Assembly: GCA_963781215.1 (NCBI GenBank)
Contig: CAWAFE010000055.1
Coordinates: forward strand, 1 to 64,000
Origin: AP-15 sp963781215
Lineage (GTDB): Bacteria > Pseudomonadota > Alphaproteobacteria > ATCC43930 > CGMCC-115725
Length of the DNA stretch: 64,000 nucleotides
Direction: 5' to 3'
How positions within the stretch are numbered: position 1 is the first letter of the stretch; each line of letters opens with the position of its first letter. Below the pieces are notes generated by a model. It saw only the letters and a program-made list of their open reading frames with translations, ran no database searches and had not been told where the DNA came from. Shown here one piece after another: positions 51,327 to 60,532 of the stretch. Position numbers and translations under genes: made by a program.

Positions 51327-53046
51327 ATGAGCTACGATTACATCATCGTCGGCGGTGGCTCGGCCGGGTCGGTCATGGCCAACCGGCTGTCCGCCAGGAG
51401 CGCCAATAAGGTGTTGTTGTGCGAGGCGGGTCAGGACACGCCGCACGGCAAGGTGCCGCCCGAGATCCTCGACAGCTACCCCGGCACAGCCTATTTCGAC
51501 CCGCGCTTTCACTGGACCGAGCTCAAGGTCCACACCGAGGTCATCTCGCACAACCGGCCGGAGGAGAACCGGCCGCCGTTGCGCAAATACGAGCAGGCGC
51601 GCGTCTTGGGCGGCGGCTCGTCGATCAACGGCCAACTCGCCAACCGCGGCGCGCCCTCCGATTACGACGAGTGGGAGGCGCGCGGTGCCGAGGGCTGGAA
51701 TTGGAACGCCGTGCTGCCCTATTTCAAAAAGGTCGAGCGCGACATGGATTTCGACGGGCCGTGGCACGGCAAGGACGGCCGCATCCCGGTCCGCCGGATC
51801 TTTCCCGACATGTGGAACGGGCACGCCAAGGCGGTGGCCAAGGCGTTCGAAGGCGCCGGCTTCTCCTATGTCCAGGACCAGAACGGCGAGTTCAAGGACG
51901 GCTATTTTCCAATTACGATCTCAAACCTCTACGATCGCCGCGTCTCGGCGGCGATCGGCTATCTCGATCCCGGCACCCGGCTGCGCGACAATCTGACGAT
52001 CTCGACCCGGACCGAGGTCCAGGGGCTCCTGTTCGAGGGCACCCGCTGCGTCGGGGTCAAGGCATTGGTCGACGGCAAGGAGACCGAGTTCCGCGTGAAT
52101 TCGGGCGGCGGCGAGGTCGTCGTCTCGTCGGGCGCGATCCATTCGCCGGCGCATCTGCTGCGCGCCGGGATCGGGCCCGCCGGCGATCTGCGCGATCTCG
52201 GCATCGAGGTCGTTTCCAATGTGCCGGGGGTCGGGCAGCGGCTGATGGACCACCCGTCGATCTCGGTCTCGTCCTTCATCAAGCCCGCCGGCGCGGCTCA
52301 ACGACCTGACCCGGCGCCATATCCTGCTGGCGTTGCGCTATTCGTCGGGGATCGGTGGCGCCCCCGCGGGCGACATGTTCGTCGCCGGGGTCAGCAAATC
52401 GGCCTGGCACGCGGTCGGCGAGCAGATTGCCTCGCTGCTGGCCGCCGTCTACAAAACCTTCTCGGAAACTGGCCAAGTCAAGCTCGCCTCGCGCGATTGG
52501 CGGGCCGAGCCGGTCGTCGAGTTCAACCTGTTGTCGGACCGGCGCGACCTCGAACGGCTGATGGATGCGTTCCGCCGGCTCGGCGCCATGCAGGTCAGCG
52601 CCGCACTGCAGGAGGCGACGAGCGACCCGTTCCCGGCGAGCTATACCGAGCGCGTCCGCAAGATCGGCGTCGTCAACGCCAGGAACAAGCGGATCACCGA
52701 CGTGATTGCCAAACTGCTCGACGGCCCGGCCTGGCTGCGGCGCCTGATGATCGACCGGGTCATCGTCGAGGGCTACCGCTTCGACCAGTTGATGCAGGAC
52801 GACGAGGCGCTCGAAGACTTCATCCGCAAGGCCTCGATCGGGGTCTGGCACGCGACCTGCACCTGCCGCATGGGCGCTGAGGACGACCCGATGGCGGTGA
52901 CTGACAAAGAGGGCCGGGTGCGCGGCGTCGCGGGGCTGCGCGTCGTCGACGCCTCGCTCTTCCCGTGCGTCCCTTGCGCCAACACCAACTTCCCGACCCT
53001 GATGACCGCAGAGAAGATCGCCGACGCGATGATTACGGCGGGCTGA
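51327..53046 (+). pseudogene. GMC-family FAD oxidoreductase, frameshifted
   Basis: It is a choline-dehydrogenase/alcohol-oxidase-type flavoenzyme. The N-terminal FAD site DYIIVGGGSAGSVMANRLSA and the GMC signatures (ARVLGGGSSINGQLANRGAP; SSGAIHSPAHLLRAGIGP) are in the first frame. Near 52292, in a GC repeat (gccggcgcggctc), two bases appear to be missing; the second frame then carries ARLNDLTRRHILLALR, onward to the C-terminal VWHATCTCRMG and LRVVDASLFPCVPCANTNFP, with the usual catalytic His region. The repaired protein would be about 573 aa. It may be a real lesion or a sequencing slip. A CoA-transferase gene follows. Confidence 0.87.
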
Positions 53047-53087
53047 GGTTTCCTCCCGGCCTTCCCACGGTTGACGGAGGTAACGGC

Positions 53088-54284
53088 ATGTCGGGACCGC
53101 TGGCGGGGGTTCGCGTCGTCGATCTGACCACGGCCGTGCTGGGGCCGGTGGCGACCCAAATCCTCGGCGACATGGGCGCCGACGTGATCAAGGTCGAGCC
53201 GCCCGAGGGCGACCCGGTCCGGCCGCTCGGGCCCGCGCGCCATCCCGGCATGGGCGCCTATTTTCTCAACATCAACCGCAACAAGCGCAGTCTCGTGCTC
53301 GACCTGAAGCAGAGGGCGGCGCGCGAGGCGCTGCTGCGGCTGGTCGAGACGGCGGACGTCTTTGTCCACAACATGCGGCTGGGCGCGGCCGAGCGCCTCG
53401 GGCTCGACTACCCGGCGGTCGCCGAACGCAGCCCGCGCATCGTCTATGCCGCGGCCACCGGCTTTGCCAAGGACGGCAGGCATCGCGACCGACCCTCGTT
53501 CGACGATGTGATCCAGGGCGAGAGCGGTCTCGCGGCGTTGAACGGCGGGGTCGGCGGCGAGCCCCGCTATGTGCCGATGGCGGTGTGCGACAAGATCTGC
53601 GGCTACGCGCTCGCCTCGGCCGTTGGCATGGCGCTATTTCATCGCGAGCGCACCGGCGAGGGGCAGGACGTTCACGTCCCGATGCTCGAGACGATGGTCG
53701 CCTTCAACCTCGTCGACCACCTCTGGCACGGCGTGCTGGCCGAGCCGGAGAAGGGGCTCGGCTATCCGCGGATGCTGACGCCGCACCGCCGGCCGTTCCC
53801 GACGCGGGACGGCCACATCTGCATCCTGGCGACGACCGACTTACAGTCGCGCCACCTGTTCGAAGCGATCGAATGCCCCGAATTGGCTGATGACGAACGG
53901 TTTTCGACATTGGCGCGGCGCACCGACAATATCGATGCGCTCTACGAGATCGTGATCGACCGGATGCGCCGGCGCACCACGGCCGAGTGGCGCGACCGGC
54001 TCGACCGGTTCGATGTCCCGAACGGCATCGTCACCGGCCTCGAAGGTCTCCTCGCCGACCCCTATCTCGACGAGACCGGGTTCTTCCGGCCGGTCGAGCA
54101 TCCCTCCGAAGGCAAAATGCTGACGATGGCGGTGCCGACCGCGTTCTCGCGCACCCCCGGCGACGCCTTCCGCCTGCCGCCGCCGCGCCTCGGCCAGCAC
54201 ACGCGCGAAATCCTGGCCGAGCTCGGCTATTCCGACGCCGCGATCGATGCGGTCGCGAACCGCGCCGATCCGGCGAAAGGGTGA
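53088..54284 (+). CDS. CaiB/BaiF-family (class III) CoA-transferase
   Basis: The product has 398 aa. Blocks: LAGVRVVDLTTAVLGPVATQ, ADVIKVEPPEGDPVR, LNINRNKRSLVLDLKQ, DVFVHNMRLGAAERLGLDYP, ATGFAKDGRHRDRPSFDDVI and MLETMVAFNLVDH. The usual GYG/GFG glycine loop and the Asp near DDV are present. It is not close to the other two CoA-transferases in the window and has its own start with acggaggt. It follows the GMC gene by 42 bp and is probably in that transcript. Confidence 0.9.
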   Translation: MSGPLAGVRVVDLTTAVLGPVATQILGDMGADVIKVEPPEGDPVRPLGPARHPGMGAYFLNINRNKRSLVLDLKQRAAREALLRLVETADVFVHNMRLGAAERLGLDYPAVAERSPRIVYAAATGFAKDGRHRDRPSFDDVIQGESGLAALNGGVGGEPRYVPMAVCDKICGYALASAVGMALFHRERTGEGQDVHVPMLETMVAFNLVDHLWHGVLAEPEKGLGYPRMLTPHRRPFPTRDGHICILATTDLQSRHLFEAIECPELADDERFSTLARRTDNIDALYEIVIDRMRRRTTAEWRDRLDRFDVPNGIVTGLEGLLADPYLDETGFFRPVEHPSEGKMLTMAVPTAFSRTPGDAFRLPPPRLGQHTREILAELGYSDAAIDAVANRADPAKG

Positions 54285-54328
54285 GTGGCCGGTCGGGTTT
54301 TGCGTAGGTACTGGTGGCTGTGGGACGA

Positions 54329-55320
54329 TTACAACGACTTCGAGCGGCGACGGCGCAGCCCGGCAAAACCGAGCAGCGCGCTGGCAAGAAGCGTCAGCGT
54401 GCCGGGCTCGGGAGCTCTGGATCAGGTCGTAGCCGATGACGTCCAGAGCCGTTTTCTCGACGCCCAGATTGGGCGTGGCGAACGGAGTGGCGAACGCGTC
54501 CTGCACTTGCGGGCTGACGCCCGGAGGTAGAAGGTTGCTTTGCCAATCCCCAAAGTCGCCGCCGTCATTTTGGTTGTCGAATTGGGCCAGGTCGGTGGTG
54601 CCGTTTATAGAAAAGAAAGCCTTGCGCGGCGCTGTTCGTCGTAAAGCTTCTACTACCGCTCGCGTCGTAGCGATAAAGGTCCTCCGGAAATATGGTACCG
54701 CCCGGAACGTCGGGCAGCGAAGAGCCGAGGCCGAGAACCTCGTCGATCTCATGCTCGGTCACTGAGAGCAAGCTATATTTGAGGCTGCTGCCGGGCGATC
54801 CCGGAAAGGTCAGAGACGTGTTTAGAGCAATAAACCCGTCGGGATTCCCCGGCGGGGGATTTACGTTGATCCCCACTGCTCTCAGGTTGGCGGTCTTGAC
54901 GTTGATGGTCGAGTTGCCATTGACCGGGTTGTTCGGGCCGCCCGGAAACAGCAGCGAAAGAGCGGTCGCATCGGCGCTGGTTGTCTTGTCGCCATTGAGG
55001 GCGGTGAGGAAAGTCGAATATGGTCCGGTCGCGAAGAAGGTCGAGCTCGCGCCGAGGCCCGTGGTCATCTCTTGGAAGTTGATCGCGACATTGATCGGAT
55101 CGGCGAACTGCGCCTCGTAGGTGCCGATCGCGGTGTTGATCGTGCCCTCGATGGCGGCGGCGTTTGGATCGCCCGTTATCGAAGCGTCGAATGTCGGGGT
55201 GATGACCAAGTTCGCATAGGCGGACGTCGCCGCCGGAAGAGCGAGCACCATACCCGCCAGCAACATCACTGGCCGAATTTGGCCCCGAGCGCGCTTTCCA
55301 GAAAGTCCTTTCTGCTGCAT
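54329..55320 (-). pseudogene. PEP-CTERM protein with metalloprotease-like motif, two frameshifts
   Basis: From the ATG at 55320: signal peptide (PVMLLAGMVLALPAATSAYA), then NLVITPTFDASITGDPNAAA and a predicted zinc motif in SLLSVTEHEIDEVLGLGSSL, similar to NF038122-type PEP-CTERM metalloproteases. Near 54633 the frame shifts to continue KAFFSINGTTDLAQFDNQND, then GGDFGDWQSNLLPPGVSPQV, and ends GYDLIQ. Near 54415 it shifts again to APEPGTLTLLASALLGFAGL plus an arginine-rich end, a standard PEP-CTERM tail. Three frames for one protein imply a pseudogene or an error-prone consensus. No exosortase is in the window. Confidence 0.82.
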
Positions 55321-55714
55321 GGTTTTCCCTCAAACGTTCGTCGGAATCCCGCGGTTCTGGCGCACATTCCGTGCCAATTCAATTATCTCAGCCAATTAGA
55401 GCGGTCGGCTGGACGCTGCCGATTTGCGCTTGTAAATTTTCCCGACAGCAAACCGGATGTGGGCAGCCTCCGTCGCGCGCTGGAGGGGATCGCGACCCTT
55501 CGGCGCTGCTTGGAAGATGGCTTTTTGTCAGTTGCTTAGAACGGAGCCCGCGCTGTGCGGCGTGATCGCAGCGGACGCGGGTGATGTGTAAGATATGCCG
55601 ACACCGTTGCCTTGCTGCGCGATGAACGGGTCATGGCTCGGTCGGTGCGCTCCACAGCCTAGGATCGCCGCGTGCCGAGTGTCATACTGAACCGCTTTCC
55701 GGGAAGATAGTCCG
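55321..55714. other. divergent intergenic region
   Basis: About 390 bp between the PEP-CTERM gene (minus) and the enolase-type gene (plus). I see no gene and no clear regulatory palindrome; it should hold both promoters. Confidence 0.45.
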
Positions 55715-56905
55715 ATGAAGATCGTCAAGGTCGAGGATTTGCATTGCGACGCAGGCTGGCGGGTCAATTCGTTTCTGAAGATCACCACCGACGAGGGCAT
55801 CGTCGGCTGGTCGGAGTACATGGAGGGCTACGGCGCGCAAGGGCTGACCGGGGTCATCTTGAAGCTCGCCGAGCGGTTTTTGATCGGGCAGGATCCGCGC
55901 CCGGTCGAGCGGCATAGCGCCTATCTCTACGCCGCGACCAGGCAGGCCGCCGGCGGCGTCAACCAGATGGCGATCGCGGCGATCGAGAACGCGCTCGTCG
56001 ACATCAAAGCCAAGGCCTTTGGCGTGCCGGTCTATGAGATGCTGGGCGGCCCGGTGCGCGACCGCCTGCCGCTCTACTGGTCGCATTGCGGCACCTACCG
56101 CGCCCGCCATGCCGACAAGATCAAGGAATGGGCCGGGGTCGACCCGGTCCGCTCGCTCGACGACATCACCGCACTCGGCGAGGAGGTCAGGCGCAAGGGC
56201 TTCAAGGGGCTCAAGACCAATCTGATCCGCTTCGACAAATCCAAGCCCTATATGTACGGCCCCGGCACCGGCAATCCGCCGGGCTTCCCGGAGCTCAATG
56301 TCGACCACCGCATCGTCGATGCCGCGGTGGCCCAGCTGGAGGCGTTCCGCCGCGGCGCCGGCCGCGATGTCGGGCTCCATCTCGACACCAATTTCAACTA
56401 CAAGATCGACGGCTACATCAAATTGGCGCGGGCATTGGAGCCGCTCGATCTGGTGTGGCTCGAGATCGACCTCTACGACCCGGCCGGCCTCTCCTTGATC
56501 CGCCGCTCGGCGCGCACGCCGATCTCGTCCTGCGAATCATTGTACGGCAGGCGCCAGTTCCGCCCCTATTTCGAGAACCAATCGGTGGATTACGCGATCA
56601 TCGACGTGGCCTGGAACGGCATCCTCGAATCGCTGAAGATCGCGGCCATGGCCGACGCCTACGAGGTCAATGTCGCGCCGCACAACTTCAACGGCCATTT
56701 GGGCTCGCTGATCAGCGCGCACATGTGCGCGGTGGCGCCGAATTTCAAAGTCATGGAGATCGACATCGACGACGTGACCTGGAAGGACGACATCGTCACC
56801 GTGCCGCCGGTGATCGATAATGGCGATCTGCTTTTACCGACCGGTCCCGGCTGGGGTGCGGACGTCAACGAGGAATTCGTGCGGGCGCATCCGCCGAAGA
56901 GATAA
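55715..56905 (+). CDS. mandelate racemase/muconate lactonizing enzyme-family protein
   Basis: The product has 396 aa. The enolase-superfamily N-terminal cap starts MKIVKVEDLHCDAGWRVNSF. Barrel residues include GFKGLKTNLIRF (Lys side), VGLHLDTNFNYKID (Asp ligand), VWLEIDLYDPA (Glu ligand), PISSCESLYGRR (Glu ligand), YAIIDVAWNGILESLKIAAM and APHNFNGHLGSL (His). This pattern is near D-galactonate- or mannonate-dehydratase-like acid-sugar dehydratases, needing Mg2+. Substrate not certain. The ATG at 55715 follows gaagatagtccg. Confidence 0.88.
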   Translation: MKIVKVEDLHCDAGWRVNSFLKITTDEGIVGWSEYMEGYGAQGLTGVILKLAERFLIGQDPRPVERHSAYLYAATRQAAGGVNQMAIAAIENALVDIKAKAFGVPVYEMLGGPVRDRLPLYWSHCGTYRARHADKIKEWAGVDPVRSLDDITALGEEVRRKGFKGLKTNLIRFDKSKPYMYGPGTGNPPGFPELNVDHRIVDAAVAQLEAFRRGAGRDVGLHLDTNFNYKIDGYIKLARALEPLDLVWLEIDLYDPAGLSLIRRSARTPISSCESLYGRRQFRPYFENQSVDYAIIDVAWNGILESLKIAAMADAYEVNVAPHNFNGHLGSLISAHMCAVAPNFKVMEIDIDDVTWKDDIVTVPPVIDNGDLLLPTGPGWGADVNEEFVRAHPPKR

Positions 56906-57012
56906 AGCCTCCCCAGCGCACTCGCTTCCTATCCGGTCCCGCTCTATTGCGGTAAGCTCATGCAAGCCTGTCGTGAGGCGGGCGCGATGGTTAGGTGGCG
57001 GCAGGACGCCCA

Positions 57013-57336
57013 ATGACCGACCGGCGCTCACTGACCAACGCTCTGGCGGACGCTGAGATCGAACGCCAGAAAGCCGAGCGCATCGCCACCGAGATCTTCG
57101 ACGCGATTCACGACAGCGTCGCCACCAAGCAGGACCTGCAGCACACGGAGGCGGCGCTGAAGGCCGAGCTGAAGGCCGAGATTACCGCGGTGCGAACCGA
57201 GATCTCCGCGTTGGAGCAACGCATGCTGCTGCGCTTCGCCGACCTCGAGCATCGCCTGACGGTGCGATTTGCCAGCGTTATGGTGGTGCTGACCGGCGTC
57301 GTCCTCGCAGCGATCCGCTATCTGCCCCGCGGCTGA
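57013..57336 (+). CDS. small coiled-coil protein with C-terminal membrane anchor
   Basis: The product has 107 aa. Residues about 15-80 form a heptad-like helix (IERQKAERIATEIFDAIHDS, LQHTEAALKAELKAEITAVR, TEISALEQRMLLRFADLEHR). A single membrane helix ends it (FASVMVVLTGVVLAAIRYLP). The form resembles DUF1640/CCDC90-like coiled-coil proteins found in alphaproteobacteria. The ATG at 57013 comes after cgcccaa with a weak ribosome site. A 9-bp terminator-like hairpin lies 75 bp past the stop. Function unknown. Confidence 0.7.
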   Translation: MTDRRSLTNALADAEIERQKAERIATEIFDAIHDSVATKQDLQHTEAALKAELKAEITAVRTEISALEQRMLLRFADLEHRLTVRFASVMVVLTGVVLAAIRYLPRG

Positions 57337-57364
57337 CGAGCCCCGATTTGGGTCGCCAACAGAC

Positions 57365-57387
57365 GCGTAGGTCGGATGCAATCCGCC
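57365..57387 (+). repeat. GTAGG-type hairpin repeat, copy 1
   Basis: Reads gcgtaggt followed by cggat-gca-atccg-cc. It pairs with copy 2 at 57708-57730, where the stem is cgggt-gca-acccg, so both arms changed together. Confidence 0.65.
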
Positions 57388-57411
57388 ACCCGGGCTCTTG
57401 TTAGGGTGCGT

Positions 57412-57434
57412 GCCGTCTTCATCAGGAAGACGGC
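57412..57434. terminator. hairpin downstream of the coiled-coil gene
   Basis: gccgtcttc-atcag-gaagacggc is a perfect 9-bp stem with a 5-nt loop, 75 bp after the stop at 57336. There is no T run, so intrinsic termination is uncertain. Confidence 0.5.
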
Positions 57435-57707
57435 GTCAACCGGCGATTTCGACCTACGACCTATCGGTACACGCGAAGGAGGAGGATTTCATCCGCCCTA
57501 GGCTTGCTACGCTTGCTCTTGTCTCTCTCATTGCATCCATGGGTCGCCCGCACACGTACGCTTGCTTAAGGACCGAGATATCGCGTGCGGTCGCTAATAC
57601 CAGCTGACCGAAATGCGGCCCTTCGTGTTTGGCAGGCGGGGTAAATGCCACACTAAGCAACAAGCTTTTCAAAGCAACTCCATGCCTCACTTAACCCTAG
57701 ACCCAGC

Positions 57708-57730
57708 GCGTAGGCCGGGTGCAACCCGCC
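57708..57730 (+). repeat. GTAGG-type hairpin repeat, copy 2
   Basis: Reads gcgtaggc followed by cgggt-gca-acccg-cc. Partner of 57365-57387 with compensatory stem changes. Confidence 0.65.
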
Positions 57731-58115
57731 GTACTTGCAACGGAACCGATCACGGATCGCGTCTGCGCTCCGCCCCCGACACTCGCTGCCATGATGCAAA
57801 CATAAAATGAGTCGATAATCGAGGCTTCGCGCGTCCCTGCCCTGCCCTGGACTTCGATGATGTCCGAAACTCTTGTGGATCCCTCTATCGTGTCCTGTTG
57901 TCCCCTGTTTTCAGAGCTTCAAACCGAATAACGTCAATTAGTTAGACCTGATCTCGTTTTGCCTCGTGCGCGAGGCACGTAGGCGGTTCGTCAAGGGTAG
58001 CTCCGATGCTGCCGCGCGACACCTTGGGCGTGACGGCTGGCGGGAAGGCGTTGCGATGCGCCGCGGGATGGCGCAGGCTGTGAGCCGGCATTTGCGCGCA
58101 ACGGGAGGAACTCAG

Positions 58116-59342
58116 ATGAGCGACATGACCCAGGACCTCAATTTTCTGCACGGCGTCAAGGTGGTGGATTTCACCCAGTTTGAGGCGGGCACGACCTGCA
58201 CCGAGGTGTTGGCCTGGTTCGGCGCCGAGGTGGTCAAGATCGAGAACCCGGGCCGCGGCGATCCCGGCCGCCGGCTGCGTCCCGGCAAGCCCGACGACGA
58301 CCCATGGTATTTCAATCAGTTCAACGTCAACAAGAAATCGATCACGCTCAACCTGAAATCGCCGCGTGGGCTCGAGATCGTCAAGGAGATGATCAAGAAA
58401 GCCGATATCGTGGCCGAAAACATGGCGCCCGGCACGATCGAGCGCCTCGGCCTCGACTACGATTCGGTCAAGAAGCTCAACCCAGGCATCATCTATTGCC
58501 AGATCAAGGGCTTCGGCAGCGGCAGCCCACACGAGAAGGGCCTCGCCTTCGACATGATCGCGCAAGCCGCCGGCGGCCCGATCAGCGTCACCGGCGAGCC
58601 CGACCGTCCGCCGGTCAAGCCGGGCCTCAGCTTTGGCGACACCGGCACCGGCATGCTGATGGCGGCGACGATCCTCGGCGCCTTGCACGAGCGCAACCGC
58701 ACCGGCCAGGGCCGCCGGCTGCAATTGGCGATGCAGGACGCGATGATCCACTACATGCGCACCTGCTTTGCCACGATGGCGCGCACCGGCAAGGCGGCGC
58801 GGCGCAACGGCGCCAAATCGGGCGGCGGCAACAACGCGCCGTCGGGGCTCTACCCGGCCAAGGGCGGCGGCGCCAACGACTATGTCTACCTGACCACCAG
58901 CCGGGCCAACCCCGAGCACTGGTCGCGGCTGATGAAGCTGATCGGGCGCGAGGAGCTGATCGAGGACCCGCGTTTTGCGACCGGCGATGTCCGCGTCAAG
59001 AACGAAAAGGAATTGGACGCGATCATCGGCGAATGGACCCGCCGCCACGACAAGCGCGAGGCAATGGAGAAGCTGATCGCCGTGGGCGTGCCGTCGGGTG
59101 CCGTGTTCGACACGATGGAACTGCAGAACGAGCCGACCTTCGAGGAGCGCGGCCTTTTGCAGACCGTCAAGAACCACAACGGCGAATACAAGATGGCGAC
59201 CTGGCCGGTGCGGATCGACGGCAAGACGGTGCGGCTGAAGGGATCGCCGGCGCTCGGCGGGGACAGCGCCGAGGTGCTGCACAACTGGCTCGGCATCGGC
59301 CCCGGCGAGGTCGAGGGGCTGCGCAAGGAGGGGATCGTCTGA
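58116..59342 (+). CDS. CaiB/BaiF-family CoA-transferase, formyl-CoA-transferase-like
   Basis: The product has 408 aa. Blocks: LHGVKVVDFTQFEAGTTCTE, AEVVKIENPGRGDPGRR, FNQFNVNKKSITLNLKSPRG, DIVAENMAPGTIERLGLDYD, IYCQIKGFGSGSPHEKGLAF (with DMIAQAAGG) and LAMQDAMIHYMR. The Q-x-E/AGT start and FNxNKKS block are close to formyl-CoA:oxalate CoA-transferase (Frc), which helps detoxify oxalate, though oxalyl-CoA decarboxylase is not next to it. The ATG at 58116 follows a strong gggaggaa site. A perfect hairpin lies 29 bp after the stop. Confidence 0.9.
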   Translation: MSDMTQDLNFLHGVKVVDFTQFEAGTTCTEVLAWFGAEVVKIENPGRGDPGRRLRPGKPDDDPWYFNQFNVNKKSITLNLKSPRGLEIVKEMIKKADIVAENMAPGTIERLGLDYDSVKKLNPGIIYCQIKGFGSGSPHEKGLAFDMIAQAAGGPISVTGEPDRPPVKPGLSFGDTGTGMLMAATILGALHERNRTGQGRRLQLAMQDAMIHYMRTCFATMARTGKAARRNGAKSGGGNNAPSGLYPAKGGGANDYVYLTTSRANPEHWSRLMKLIGREELIEDPRFATGDVRVKNEKELDAIIGEWTRRHDKREAMEKLIAVGVPSGAVFDTMELQNEPTFEERGLLQTVKNHNGEYKMATWPVRIDGKTVRLKGSPALGGDSAEVLHNWLGIGPGEVEGLRKEGIV

Positions 59343-59370
59343 GCGAAGCCGTCGAGGCCTCTCGTCCCGG

Positions 59371-59405
59371 CCCTCTCCCCGCGAGCGGCGCTCGCGGGGA
59401 GAGGG
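59371..59405. terminator. 15-bp perfect stem-loop after the CoA-transferase gene
   Basis: ccctctccccgcgag-cggcg-ctcgcggggagaggg is a 15-bp perfect stem with a 5-nt loop. It starts 29 bp after the stop at 59342 and 35 bp before the next start at 59440. It lacks a T tail. This sequence type also occurs as a dispersed repeat in alphaproteobacteria, so it may be either. Confidence 0.6.
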
Positions 59406-59439
59406 CGCGATTGGTTACTTTTTGCACCAAGGGGCACCG

Positions 59440-60348
59440 ATGCGTCTGCGGCTCTACGAGAACTATCGCTTCGTTCTTTATGCACCGTTTTACGCGGCGC
59501 ATGCGACAGGCGCCTATGCGGCCGAGGACGTCGAGGTCGAATTGTCCCCCTCGCCCGGCATGGGGCTCGCGGAGCAAGACTTGCTCGACGGTGCAATCGA
59601 CGTGATCTGGGCGGGGCCGATGCGGGTCATGAAGCATCATGACGAAAACCCCGGCTCGTCGCTCGTCTGCTTTGCCGAGATCGTCTGCCGCGACCCGTTC
59701 TCGATCGTTGGCCGTCGCCCCAACCCGGATTTTCGCCTTGCCGATCTCGCGCAGATGCGGATTGCCACGGTCAGCGAAGTGCCGACCCCGTGGCTTTGCC
59801 TACAAGAGGATTTGCGTCAGGTGGGGCTCGACCCCGAGCGGCTAGATCGTGTGGCCGATCGCAGCATGGCTGAGAACCTCGCGGCGTTGCGCGAAGGCGA
59901 AATCGAGGCGGCGCAATTCTTCGAGCCGGTGGTCGAGGAGGCATTGGCCTCGGGTGTGGGCCATCTCTGGTATGCCGCCAGTGCGCGCGGCCGCACCACC
60001 TACACCGCGTTCGTGACGACCCGCGACCGGCTGTCCAACGATTCGGAGCCGCTGCGGCGGATGGTCCGGGCGATGTATCGAACGCAGCAATGGGCTCATT
60101 CGCGGCAGCCGGAAGAGATCGCCCGGGTCGTCGCACCGTATTTCCCGACGCTCGATGCCGGCGTGCTGACACGGGCCCTGGCTCGCTATCGGACACAGAT
60201 GGTCTGGGGCCGCGATCCGATACTGCCCCAGGACGGGTTTGACCGCCTCGGGTGCGGGCTCGTCTCGGGAGGGTTCATTCGGCGTCGACCGGCCTATGCC
60301 GAATGCGTTGACAACAGCCTGGCGCATGAATTGGCGAGCGCCGGCTGA
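59440..60348 (+). CDS. NMT1/TauA-like substrate-binding-fold protein
   Basis: The product has 302 aa. It resembles periplasmic binding proteins of the nitrate/taurine/thiamine-precursor class: LYENYRFVLYAPFYAAHATG, VELSPSPGMGLAEQDLLDGA, DVIWAGPMRVMKHHDENPGS and QFFEPVVEEALASG. No signal peptide is visible, unlike transport-associated relatives, so it may be cytoplasmic or use a missed start. No ABC permease is adjacent. The ATG at 59440 follows aaggggcacc. Confidence 0.8.
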   Translation: MRLRLYENYRFVLYAPFYAAHATGAYAAEDVEVELSPSPGMGLAEQDLLDGAIDVIWAGPMRVMKHHDENPGSSLVCFAEIVCRDPFSIVGRRPNPDFRLADLAQMRIATVSEVPTPWLCLQEDLRQVGLDPERLDRVADRSMAENLAALREGEIEAAQFFEPVVEEALASGVGHLWYAASARGRTTYTAFVTTRDRLSNDSEPLRRMVRAMYRTQQWAHSRQPEEIARVVAPYFPTLDAGVLTRALARYRTQMVWGRDPILPQDGFDRLGCGLVSGGFIRRRPAYAECVDNSLAHELASAG

Positions 60349-60532
60349 AGCCAGCGCAATGACCAGATGGTTAACTCGATTGGACGTCGCAGCCCATTGC
60401 GACGAGGGCGCGGCATCGCCACAAAATCGCAATATTTTCTTGCGTCCGCTACTTCTTTCGGTGCAGTGATGCGCCATTTATCGGAGGATACCGCCGCAGC
60501 TCGGTGTAGGGGAACAGTGGAGGGAGACCGCA

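Larger units (their letters stand above)
57337..58115. other. long gene-free region with repeats and a hairpin
   Basis: About 780 bp. It contains two copies of a short hairpin repeat (57365-57387, 57708-57730) and a 9-bp stem at 57412-57434. Short frames here have no family features. The last bases carry gggagga, the ribosome site for the CoA-transferase at 58116. Confidence 0.55.
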
